Shown piece after piece: positions 6,990 to 14,572 of a stretch of 17,276 bases of DNA; positions within the stretch are counted from its first letter, which is position 1, and the number at the start of each line of letters is the position of its first letter. Under the pieces are notes generated by a model. The model made no database searches. It worked only from the letters and a program-made list of their open reading frames with translations, and was not told the origin of the DNA. The translations under genes and the position numbers were made by a program. The stretch covers positions 1-17,276 of the forward strand of contig JBOHNM010000088.1 of NCBI GenBank assembly GCA_050730675.1. Reading direction: 5' to 3'. The stretch comes from JBOHNM01 sp050730675. GTDB taxonomy: Bacteria > Planctomycetota > Phycisphaerae > Phycisphaerales > UBA1924.

Positions 6990-7098
6990 ATGGGTTGGCG
7001 AAACAGATCACACTCTCCAGATGTCAATGCGAGAACGGCGAGGCGACGGGATAACAGGACCGAGGAAATCAATAAATTTTCTTTCGGCCGCCCGCCGC

Positions 7099-7104
7099 TA
7101 CCTT
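7099..7104 (+). promoter_or_regulatory. Candidate -10 box (TACCTT), possibly leaderless start of rsmH
   Basis: TACCTT ends 5 nt before the GTG at 7110, so a sigma-70-type start would fall on the start codon. The GTG has no Shine-Dalgarno. A purine-rich GAGGAA at 7062-7067 exists, but no ATG, GTG or TTG follows it at usable spacing in the rsmH frame. A short AT-rich island (7067-7083) lies between. The -10 call is tentative. Confidence 0.28.
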
Positions 7105-7109
7105 TCGCC

Positions 7110-8039
7110 GTGCCTCCTTCCGGCCACATTCCGGTCCTCGCCGCCGAGGTGGTCGCCCATCTGGCACCCGCCGCAGGCGAGGTTTATCTGGATTGCACGG
7201 CAGGTCTGGGCGGCCACGCGGCCCTGATTGCCCCGGCGGTGGGGGAGCCCGGAACGATCGTGCTTTGTGATTTGGATGCGGCGAACCTGGAGCGGGCGGA
7301 GGCTCGGATCCGGAGCCTGTCCAAGCCGTCGGGAGTGGTGGCGATGCGGGGGAATTTCGCCGAGGCTCCAGGCCGGATGGCCGAGCAGGGTCTACGGGCG
7401 GACATGGTGCTGGCGGACTTGGGGTTTGCCTCGACCCAAGTCGATGACCCAGCTCGCGGGCTCTCGTTCAGCCGGCCGGGACCGCTGGACATGCGGCTGG
7501 ACCCTGCGGGGGCGTTGACGGCGGCCCAGTTCGTTGCGGCCGCATCCGAAATCGACTTGGCGCGGGTGATCGACGAGTACGGCGAGGAGCGGCACGCCCG
7601 ATTGGTCGCCCGACGGATCGTCGAGGCTCGGAAGTCCGGTCCGATCACCACCACTGACCAGCTCGCCGGTATCGTCCGGGCCGCCGTCGGCCCGCGCGGC
7701 TCGGGGGGGATCGACCCCGCAACACGAACATTTCAAGCCTTGCGGATCGCAGTGAATGACGAGTTGGGCAATCTCCATGCATTACTGGCATCCGTCCGTA
7801 ACGGGGCCAAACCGATGTCGACGCGGGCGTGGCTGCGCCCGGGCGCCCGCATCGCCGTCATCTCTTTCCACTCGCTCGAAGATCGCCCGGTGAAACAGGC
7901 ATTTGCCGAGTTGGTGGAGTCGGGCGCGGCCGAGCACGTGGTCCGCAAGCCGGTCACGGCTTCGGACGATGAACTGCGGCAGAATCCGCGCAGTCGCTCC
8001 GCCAAGCTTCGCGTCATCCGGATCGTTTCTCCGCCTTGA
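7110..8039 (+). CDS. rsmH: 16S rRNA (cytosine-1402-N4)-methyltransferase RsmH
   Basis: Methylates C1402 of 16S rRNA using S-adenosylmethionine and is classically the mraW gene of the dcw cluster. Signatures in order: GHIPVL near the N-terminus (5-10), the SAM site YLDCTAGLGGHAALI (26-40), DLGFASTQVDDPARGLSFSR, GPLDMRLDP, EYGEERHARLVARRIV, TFQALRIAVNDELGNL, ISFHSLEDRPVKQAF and a C-terminal NPRSRSAKLRVIR. GTG 7110 gives 309 residues, the usual family length, and starts just before GHIPVL. The longer frame from 6867 would read through the inverted repeat and is low in similarity to anything. It heads the plus-strand cluster. Confidence 0.93.
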   Translation: MPPSGHIPVLAAEVVAHLAPAAGEVYLDCTAGLGGHAALIAPAVGEPGTIVLCDLDAANLERAEARIRSLSKPSGVVAMRGNFAEAPGRMAEQGLRADMVLADLGFASTQVDDPARGLSFSRPGPLDMRLDPAGALTAAQFVAAASEIDLARVIDEYGEERHARLVARRIVEARKSGPITTTDQLAGIVRAAVGPRGSGGIDPATRTFQALRIAVNDELGNLHALLASVRNGAKPMSTRAWLRPGARIAVISFHSLEDRPVKQAFAELVESGAAEHVVRKPVTASDDELRQNPRSRSAKLRVIRIVSPP

Positions 8040-8136
8040 CTCCGGGACGGCCAAGTCCGACACTTGAGTCCGATCGGAAGTTTCATCGCGGAATCGGGTG
8101 AACGCCGATGCTGGAGGGGCTGCAAGGACGCAGTGG

Positions 8137-8154
8137 CCGCGGAGCCTTCCGCGG
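8137..8154 (+). repeat. GC-rich hairpin in the leader of the LysM gene
   Basis: CCGCGGA (8137-8143) pairs perfectly with TCCGCGG (8148-8154) over the tetraloop GCCT. It lies in the 150-nt gap after rsmH, about 35 nt before the chosen LysM start. It is followed by CGGTAGAAAACCC with no T-run, so it is not an intrinsic terminator. A role in folding or stability of the rsmH-LysM transcript is possible. Confidence 0.45.
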
Positions 8155-8189
8155 CGGTAGAAAACCCATCGCTCAAGGATGAGATCCGC

Positions 8190-9164
8190 GTGACACGCGA
8201 GCACAAACTGTCGTTGATCCTCGGTTTCGCGGCTGTCGTTTTCGTCGGCCTGCTGGTGAGCGACCATTTTTCGAAGGCTCGCGCCAGCAAGGTGAACCCC
8301 GAGCTGTCGATGCGGACGCCCGAGCCGGCGACCATCCAGCCCGACGCGAATCCTGAGCCGATGCCGCAGACGGGGACGCTCGCCGCTACCGGCAGCACTC
8401 CCTCGCCCATCCCGGCTGTCGGCACGCCCGAGCCCGTGTACATCACCATGCACACGCCAGAATCGGCTGATCCGGCTGCCACGCCAAATTCGACCGTCGC
8501 ATTGAACAGCGGCACGGCGCTGGCGAACACAACCGGCACACCGTCGCCGATCCCGGGCTTCGTCTATGTTCCGGGTGGGACGACCATCAACCCAACGATC
8601 AACGGAACGCCAACCAGCCCGGTCAATCCGCCCGCGCCGGTCCTTGGCGGCGGTCTGCCCGTCTCCCCCGGCAAAGAGGTCAAGCACCCGGTCGTCCAAG
8701 GCGAGACGGCCTTCACCCTCGCCAAGAAGTACTACGGCGACGGCCAACTTGCCGGAAAGCTCGTCGAGTACAACAAGTCTCGCCTTCCCGCCAACGGAAC
8801 GCTCCGCAATGGCGTGACGCTCCGCATCCCGCCCAAGGACGTGCTGCTCGGCAAGGCCACGCTGGCCCCCGACGCCATCACCTCCGGCACCGGCACGCCG
8901 AGTTCCACTCGCGGCACCACGCCGATGGGGGGCGGCACAGGTTCGACGGTCGTTACCCCGGCACCACGTGGCAATAACACCGCCGCGGCAACCACAACGG
9001 GCACCTACACAGTCGTCAAAGGCGACACGCTCGGTGTGATTTCGCAGAAGACACTCGGCACCTCCAAGCGGTGGAAAGAGATCCTGAATCTCAACCGCAA
9101 GGCGATCGATGACCCCGACTCACTTGTCGTCGGAACCGTGCTCAAGCTGCCCCCCAAGAACTGA
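8190..9164 (+). CDS. Membrane-anchored protein with two LysM domains
   Basis: A 324-residue protein with an N-terminal signal-anchor (about 7-24, after VTREHKL), a long Pro/Thr/Gly-rich extracytoplasmic linker with a repeated TPSPIP motif (70-75 and 117-122), a first, more divergent LysM (about 166-213, HPVVQGETAFTLAKKYYG), a Gly/Thr-rich spacer, and a typical LysM at the C-terminus (about 272-320, YTVVKGDTLGVISQKTLG). LysM modules bind peptidoglycan glycans. GTG 8190 was preferred to TTG 8064 because it has AAGGA about 10 nt upstream and puts the anchor at the N-terminus. Its position between rsmH and an FtsL-like gene suggests a role in septal or general wall synthesis, by inference. Confidence 0.82.
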   Translation: MTREHKLSLILGFAAVVFVGLLVSDHFSKARASKVNPELSMRTPEPATIQPDANPEPMPQTGTLAATGSTPSPIPAVGTPEPVYITMHTPESADPAATPNSTVALNSGTALANTTGTPSPIPGFVYVPGGTTINPTINGTPTSPVNPPAPVLGGGLPVSPGKEVKHPVVQGETAFTLAKKYYGDGQLAGKLVEYNKSRLPANGTLRNGVTLRIPPKDVLLGKATLAPDAITSGTGTPSSTRGTTPMGGGTGSTVVTPAPRGNNTAAATTTGTYTVVKGDTLGVISQKTLGTSKRWKEILNLNRKAIDDPDSLVVGTVLKLPPKN

Positions 9165-9219
9165 CGGCGCGACCTCGCGCCGCGATGATCCCTCGGACTT
9201 GCCGCAACGGTCAAGCGGC

Positions 9220-9606
9220 GTGTCCGAGCCCCGCCCCTCCTGGTTCTCGGAACTTCGCGTGTTTGGCAAACTGTCCATCTTGATTCTCGCGGTTGGCGTC
9301 ACGGCGTGTGCCCTGCTGGTGCTGCGTCAGCAGCGGCTGGACGCCGTGCACGAGCTGGCGGTGGCCCAAGCCCGCATCGCCGAGCGCGATCGCGACCTGT
9401 ACGAGATCCGCACCCGCATCGCCTCGCGGGTGATGCCCAACCAGGTCGAACTGCTGGCGGCCCGCATCGCGCCGCTGGAGCCCATCCGCTTCGCGCTGCC
9501 GCAGCGCCCCGGGACACCGGAGCCGCAGGCGATCGCCAAGGCCGATACGACACGGCGCACCCCGCCGTCGACGCCCGGGCGTGTGCCGCCGCGGGCACAA
9601 CGCTGA
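9220..9606 (+). CDS. FtsL-like bitopic membrane protein
   Basis: A 128-residue protein with a short cytoplasmic N-terminus, one membrane segment (about 17-36, LSILILAVGVTACALLVLRQ), a charged heptad-like stretch (about 37-66, EL-AQARIAERDRDLYEIRTRIA) that looks coiled-coil, and a Pro/Arg-rich tail. Size, topology and the place directly before ftsI match FtsL, the divisome partner of FtsB and FtsQ, although sequence identity in this family is always too low for a firm call. GTG 9220 is the likely start; TTG 9199 is an alternative and neither has a Shine-Dalgarno. It starts 55 nt after the LysM gene and ends 47 nt before ftsI. Confidence 0.7.
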   Translation: MSEPRPSWFSELRVFGKLSILILAVGVTACALLVLRQQRLDAVHELAVAQARIAERDRDLYEIRTRIASRVMPNQVELLAARIAPLEPIRFALPQRPGTPEPQAIAKADTTRRTPPSTPGRVPPRAQR

Positions 9607-9653
9607 GACGTAGATCTCTTCCAACCGCAGACACGATCACAGGTAGCCCCCGG

Positions 9654-11633
9654 ATGTCAGCTTTCTCCACCCCCCCCCCGCCTTTCCAGGGACGCACCGA
9701 GGATCTTCGCCGCACCGACCGCACCATCCTGCTGGTGATCGCGCTGCTGACGATCGCCATGCTGGCGCTGCTCGGGCGCGTCGTGCAGCTCCAGGCCGCC
9801 CCGAGCGTGACGCTTGCCTCTCACATCGGCTCCCGCACAAGCACGCTCACGGAGCCGGCCCGGCGCGGCGACGTGCTGGACCGGCGCGGACGCCTGCTGG
9901 CCGCCACGCACTTCGGCCACAGGGTCTTTGTGGACCCGGAGAAGTTCGCGGCCAAGGACACCGACGAGGCGATCGTGCAGTTGGCAACCGTGCTGGGCAT
10001 TCCTGCGGCGCAGCTGGGGGAGAAGATCGTCCCACGCATGGCGGCCAACGAGCGCGCGTGGATGGGCCCGGTGGGACCGCTCGACCCTGACGCCGAAGTC
10101 ACTGACGCGGGCCCAATCCTCTGCCGCTACATCCCGATCGCCAACATCGACGATGCGACGCTCGACGCGGTGCGCAAGCTCAAGATTCCCGGCGTGAATG
10201 TGGAGTTGCGACAGGTCCGCACCGTTGCCGGCTCGGAGCTGGTTGCCGCGCTGGTCGGTAAAGTCGGTGTCGAAGACAAGGGCCTGATGGGCAGCGAGCT
10301 GACGCTGGATGACAAGCTTCAAGGGACTGATGGCAAGTTCTCGTACGTCCGCGACGCGCTCGGACGGCCGTTGTGGGTCGAGCCGGGCGGGTACACCCCC
10401 GCGCAGCGCGGGCAGGACGTCAAGCTCGCGATCGATACCGAAGTGCAGCGGATCTGCATCGAGGAACTCGAGCGCGGAGTTGTCGAAGCCGATGCCCAGG
10501 GCGGCCGGCTGGTCGCCATCGACCCGGTGACCGGCGAGGTGCTGGCGATCGTGGACATCCGGCGCGATGTGCCGGGCACGGTGAACTACGACTGGCAGAC
10601 GATCATCCCGCGCGATACGCGCGGCAACGGCACCCGGTACAAGGTCATCCTCGCCGACCCGCCGGCGGCCAAGCAGTTTCCAGCGCTGGCACGTAACCGA
10701 GTCGTTGAGGATCTCTACGAACCGGGGTCGACTTTCAAGCCCTTTATGTGGGCCGCGGCGACCGAGGCCGGCGTCGCCAAGCCGACCGATGTGCTCAACA
10801 CCTTCGGCGGCCACTGGAACGCGCCCGACGGCCGCCCTCTGGCCGATGTGGTGAAGCGCGACCACCAGACCTGGACTGATGTGCTGGTCAACTCATCCAA
10901 TATCGGCATGGTGCAGGTTGTAGCGCGGCTGTCGTTCCAGCAGGCGCGCGACGCGATCCTGCGGTTCGGATTCGGCACCAAGACCAACATCGGGCTGCCG
11001 GGCGAATCGCCGGGCATCGTGACACCGATGAAACGGTGGAGCAAGTTCACGCAGACATCGGTGGCGTACGGCCATGAGGTCGGCGTCACGCCGCTGCAGA
11101 TGGCGCGGGCCTTCAGCGCGTTTTGCCGCACCGGGCCGCAGGCGGGCACCGAGCCACAGTTGCGACTGCTTGCCGAAGACGCGGCTGCCCAGGCGGCTAC
11201 CAAACGCGTGATCGACCCGCGAGTGGCCGAACTCACCCGCCAGACGATGCGCGGCGTCACTCACAAGCTCGATGAGAAGCTCAAACTCAAGCACGAGGAA
11301 GGGTGGCAGTACGAGCTGTTCGGCAAGTCGGGGACGGCCGAGACGCCGCTGGGCCTGCCGCCGCCGGGCAAGAAGCGGCCCAAGGGCTCCGACGGTTACT
11401 ACCGCGGCCAGTACACCTCGTCGTTCGTCGCGGGTGGTCCTGTGCAGACGCCGCGGCTGGTGATGCTGTGCGTGATCGACGACCCGGGTCCGGAGCGGAT
11501 CAAGACCAAGACACACTACGGCTCATTGGTCGCCGGGCCGGTGGTTCGGCGGGCGATGGAGCGGAGCCTGTCTTATCTCGGCGTGACGCCGGAGCCGCCC
11601 TCGGGCGACCTGCCGAAACAGCTTGGCGAGTGA
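9654..11633 (+). CDS. ftsI: Peptidoglycan D,D-transpeptidase FtsI (class B penicillin-binding protein)
   Basis: Cross-links septal peptidoglycan. The 659 residues have one membrane segment (about 24-46), a PBP dimerisation domain (RRGDVLDRRGRLLAAT onwards), and a transpeptidase domain with all three active-site motifs: S359-T-F-K362, S414-S-N416 and K558-S-G-T561. ATG 9654 gives a normal short cytoplasmic tail; the open frame upstream is antisense-like Arg/Ala noise. Codons 6-9 contain an uninterrupted C10 run (9670-9679). It is slightly longer than typical FtsI because of a segment before the active serine (about 305-355, rich in Arg/Asp). Being adjacent to rsmH and an FtsL-like gene favours FtsI over the elongation enzyme PBP2. 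It ends 17 bp from the convergent amylase stop. Confidence 0.92.
   Translation: MSAFSTPPPPFQGRTEDLRRTDRTILLVIALLTIAMLALLGRVVQLQAAPSVTLASHIGSRTSTLTEPARRGDVLDRRGRLLAATHFGHRVFVDPEKFAAKDTDEAIVQLATVLGIPAAQLGEKIVPRMAANERAWMGPVGPLDPDAEVTDAGPILCRYIPIANIDDATLDAVRKLKIPGVNVELRQVRTVAGSELVAALVGKVGVEDKGLMGSELTLDDKLQGTDGKFSYVRDALGRPLWVEPGGYTPAQRGQDVKLAIDTEVQRICIEELERGVVEADAQGGRLVAIDPVTGEVLAIVDIRRDVPGTVNYDWQTIIPRDTRGNGTRYKVILADPPAAKQFPALARNRVVEDLYEPGSTFKPFMWAAATEAGVAKPTDVLNTFGGHWNAPDGRPLADVVKRDHQTWTDVLVNSSNIGMVQVVARLSFQQARDAILRFGFGTKTNIGLPGESPGIVTPMKRWSKFTQTSVAYGHEVGVTPLQMARAFSAFCRTGPQAGTEPQLRLLAEDAAAQAATKRVIDPRVAELTRQTMRGVTHKLDEKLKLKHEEGWQYELFGKSGTAETPLGLPPPGKKRPKGSDGYYRGQYTSSFVAGGPVQTPRLVMLCVIDDPGPERIKTKTHYGSLVAGPVVRRAMERSLSYLGVTPEPPSGDLPKQLGE
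9670..9679 (+). repeat. C10 homopolymer inside the ftsI start region
   Basis: Ten consecutive C residues encode part of the S-T-P-P-P-P stretch just after the ftsI start codon. Mononucleotide runs of this length are prone to slippage in replication and in sequencing. A change of one base would put the rest of ftsI out of frame relative to ATG 9654. Confidence 0.85.
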
Positions 11634-11650
11634 GCGCAAACCTGAATCGA

Positions 11651-14425
11651 TCAGCGCTGGCCGCCGCGCATCCTGATCCCCTCGCTGGGGCGCAGGAGGT
11701 TCTCAAGCAGTTTGCGGTCGGTGACATCGAGCAGGCTGTTGTGGTTCAGGTCCGCCTCGGCGCGATAGGTGCTGAGGACCCACGACGCGTAGAGGTCGTC
11801 GAGGTTCACAAAGCCGTCGAGGTTCACATCGCCGGAGCCGACCGTGACCTGGATGTTCTCGTAGCGTGAAACGGCAAAGTTGCCTGTCGGCTCGAAAGCG
11901 ATGACCGTGAGGCTGTTGTTGCCGGCGGGGAGGTTGCCGACATTGCGGCGCCACTCGCGTCGATCGTACTGGTACGCCTGGTTGGAAGGCACGGCATAGG
12001 TGGCAACGACTTGTGCCGGCGTCAGGTTGCTGGGCACATTCGGGACGATGTAGATGCGGTTGGTGGTGCCGTCGGCGGCCTGCACGCGGAACTCGAAATT
12101 GCCCCCGCCGACCGGTGCCGCGGCGTCGAGGAGTGTTGTCTGCGGAGGCGAGCGATCCACGTAGATGACCTTGCGGACCTCGGCGAAGATGGGAAGCCCG
12201 CCGTCGGTGCGGCGGCGGTAGACGTTGGCGGTAATGTAGTGGAGGCCCTCGCTGAGTTGGGCCGTGTTGATAGATTGGCGGTAGACGCCGGTGGCGCCGG
12301 TGCCGCTGGGACCGGAGATCGGCGAGAACTGGGTCTGGAAGGTCTCGAAGCCCGCGTCCACTGTGCCGGTGGTGATATCGACCCCGCCGCTCGCGTTGTA
12401 GTCCACCCACCCCTGGTCGATGCGGAAGGCGGCGAAGTCGTCGAATTCGCTGTCGAGCGGATCGGTCTTGGTGGTGTCGATGCGGATCTCGAACGTGGTG
12501 GTGTTGACTACATCCACGGGCGTGAGTCGGCGTTTGAACGTCGGCACGCTCGCATCGTCGGCCGGGAGGGTGCTCGATGGTGAAGTAATCGAGATGGCGG
12601 CGGTGGGGGCCGCGGGGCCGTACACGACGTAGCCCCGGTGGTGCTGGACGCCGCCGCTGTTGGTGTTGTTGGGCACCGTGACGAGCACGCGTCGGTTGGC
12701 ATCCACCGTCAGCACCTGCTGCACCGCGCCGCCCAGGTTGGCCACTGGATCGGCGGCGACGCCGCTCAGCTCGCGGAGCCGCGTGCCGGCGGGGAAGGTG
12801 GTCTGGACGCTGCGGGCCTGCGTGCCGTTGTCGTAGCGATCGTTGACGGCGGCGAGCACATTGGCGGCGACGCCGTTGGAGCGCTCGAAGACCAGCACGT
12901 CGCTGAGCGACTGGTTCACCGGATCGGTGGAGTTCAGGACGTAAAACCCGCCGCGGGCGTAGCCGTTGTGGAGTTGCACCAGGCGTGTGATGTTGGTATC
13001 GGTGTTGCCGAGCGCCGACGGGTTGCCCTCACGCGGCCAGAATCCGCGGCTGCCGAAGCGGGTGGCCATCTCGCGCGAGTTGTGGTAGACGATGGGGCCG
13101 CCGGCGCGGAAGAGCAGGTAGCAGTTTTCCACAAGTCCCTGCTGAGAGATCGTCGGAAGCGGCGGGGCCGAGCCGCCGTTGCCCGCCGAGCCGTTGTCGT
13201 GCGAGAAGATGTGGTGGACGCCTTGGCTGCCGTCGTTGGCGCCGTTGTCCTGGTTGTCCACCGAGCGGTTGAGCACATCCTGCCACGTGCCGAAGCCGCG
13301 AGCGTTGAGGATGTCGCGCAGGCCGCCGGCCTCGGAGATGTCGAGGGCGTCGCGGTTGGCGAAACCATCCTTGCGGATGTAGGTCTGGATGAACGAGTTG
13401 CTGTCAACGATCTCGCCGAACGAATACGGGTTGGCACGTGTGCCGTTGGGGAGCACACGGCGCTGGTACATCGCCGAGTCGAAGTAGTTGTTCCAGAACC
13501 ACTGGGGGATGTGCTTGGCGGCGTCGAGACGGAACCCGTCCACCTTGAACTCGTCGAGCATCCACTGCACCGAGCGGGTGAGCATGCCCGTGGCGTTCTC
13601 GGCGTACGGAACGCCGGCGCTGGGGTTGGCGTTATTAAACGGCTTGATCGACCACGCCTGGCCATTGGCGGGGTTGACGAAGTTGAGCGGAGTCAGCGTC
13701 GGGTCCGGGTAGAAACGCGCGTTGGCCGGGTTGGGCTGGTTGCGGATGTTGCCGGGGGGCAGGTTGCTCGCGCCGCTGGTGACCGGGTGGCGGATGTACT
13801 GGAAATTGGACTCGTGGGAGATATCGATCAAGCTGACCAGGTCACCTGTCCACAGATCGTAGTTGCCGCTGTTGGGATCCTGGGACTGCTTGGTGCCGTC
13901 GTGGAAGTCGCCCCAGAAATTGGGGCCGCTGGCGGGAAGGTAGAACCCGGGCCAGCCACCATCGGCGAGGAAGGCGGAATTGGTGGTGCGCGAGCTGTTG
14001 TGATTCATGATGAGATCGACGTAGACGTCGATCCCGGCTTTGTGGAACTCCATCACCATCTGGCGGAAGTGCGCCTCGGTGCCGTACATCGTCGGGCTGT
14101 CGGGCGAGCCCAGGTCGAAGCGGTCGAAGCAGTCATATCCAGCAGACCCGTAGCTGGCCTTCCATACCGGTGGGATCCACGTCGCGGCGTACCCGGACAT
14201 GAACGCGTCGGGCATCCGGTTCTCGATGTTGGTCCAACTGGTCTCGAACCACTGGATGAAGACGGGGTTGTCGCCCGCGGCCGTCACCGGCGCGGTCAGA
14301 GCGATGACGCTGCCGCAGACCGCGGCGAGGCAGAACGGGCGCAGCAACGCGAGCGCCCGACCCTGTTGCGGGTGACTCGGGCGCGAGGAGATCGCGTTGG
14401 GCTGGAACGAATGCGGGTGCGGCAT
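11651..14425 (-). CDS. Secreted GH13 alpha-amylase with C-terminal dockerin-like module
   Basis: A 924-residue glycoside hydrolase. The N-terminal signal peptide has an unusually long polar start before a hydrophobic core (about 30-49) and a likely cut after VTAA. The GH13 barrel shows region I D137-LIM-N141-H142, region II GFRLDAAKH with nucleophile D301, region III FGEIVDS with acid/base E338, and region IV FSHD with H409 and D410. A beta-rich C-terminal half (about 590-860) looks like Ig-type modules. Residues 865-913 hold two calcium-loop repeats, GDVNLDGFVNLDDL and ADLNHNSLLDVTD, as in type I dockerins and planctomycete dockerin-like anchors. ATG 14425 was chosen over TTG 14455. It probably hydrolyses starch or glycogen outside the cytoplasm; exact linkage specificity is unknown. 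Confidence 0.9.
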   Translation of the reverse strand: MPHPHSFQPNAISSRPSHPQQGRALALLRPFCLAAVCGSVIALTAPVTAAGDNPVFIQWFETSWTNIENRMPDAFMSGYAATWIPPVWKASYGSAGYDCFDRFDLGSPDSPTMYGTEAHFRQMVMEFHKAGIDVYVDLIMNHNSSRTTNSAFLADGGWPGFYLPASGPNFWGDFHDGTKQSQDPNSGNYDLWTGDLVSLIDISHESNFQYIRHPVTSGASNLPPGNIRNQPNPANARFYPDPTLTPLNFVNPANGQAWSIKPFNNANPSAGVPYAENATGMLTRSVQWMLDEFKVDGFRLDAAKHIPQWFWNNYFDSAMYQRRVLPNGTRANPYSFGEIVDSNSFIQTYIRKDGFANRDALDISEAGGLRDILNARGFGTWQDVLNRSVDNQDNGANDGSQGVHHIFSHDNGSAGNGGSAPPLPTISQQGLVENCYLLFRAGGPIVYHNSREMATRFGSRGFWPREGNPSALGNTDTNITRLVQLHNGYARGGFYVLNSTDPVNQSLSDVLVFERSNGVAANVLAAVNDRYDNGTQARSVQTTFPAGTRLRELSGVAADPVANLGGAVQQVLTVDANRRVLVTVPNNTNSGGVQHHRGYVVYGPAAPTAAISITSPSSTLPADDASVPTFKRRLTPVDVVNTTTFEIRIDTTKTDPLDSEFDDFAAFRIDQGWVDYNASGGVDITTGTVDAGFETFQTQFSPISGPSGTGATGVYRQSINTAQLSEGLHYITANVYRRRTDGGLPIFAEVRKVIYVDRSPPQTTLLDAAAPVGGGNFEFRVQAADGTTNRIYIVPNVPSNLTPAQVVATYAVPSNQAYQYDRREWRRNVGNLPAGNNSLTVIAFEPTGNFAVSRYENIQVTVGSGDVNLDGFVNLDDLYASWVLSTYRAEADLNHNSLLDVTDRKLLENLLRPSEGIRMRGGQR

Positions 14426-14572
14426 ATTGGATCGGGGTGAGGTGGTCAGAACCAAACGATAAGCCCAAACGAACAGGCCGCAAACAAAACGGCGTAACGG
14501 CGGCAGAGTTCGGTCGATTGCCCCCCCACCAAACCACGCGAGCGAGGGGTTCCAATGGTCCGGCCGGCCGGG
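14426..14572. other. Intergenic region upstream of the amylase
   Basis: This 147-bp gap holds no gene. On the minus strand TCGTTTGG occurs twice about 15 bp apart close to the amylase start, with TTATCGT as a weak -10 candidate at 14456-14462. A C7 run lies at 14521-14527 and a GGCCGGCC palindrome just after the lipoprotein stop. No convincing terminator with a T-run was seen. Confidence 0.4.

Noticed and set aside
9657..10865. 402-codon open frame on the minus strand inside ftsI
   Set aside because: Antisense of the transpeptidase gene; His/Arg/Asp-rich translation without domain features.
11634..11650. Bidirectional terminator between ftsI and the amylase
   Set aside because: Only a 5-bp AGCGC/GCGCT pairing with a long loop and no T-run; not enough for a call.
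12638..14440. 600-codon open frame on the plus strand opposite the amylase
   Set aside because: It is the antisense of a clear GH13 gene with all catalytic motifs; its Val/Gly/Ala/Arg-rich translation has no recognisable domain and reflects GC-rich codon bias.
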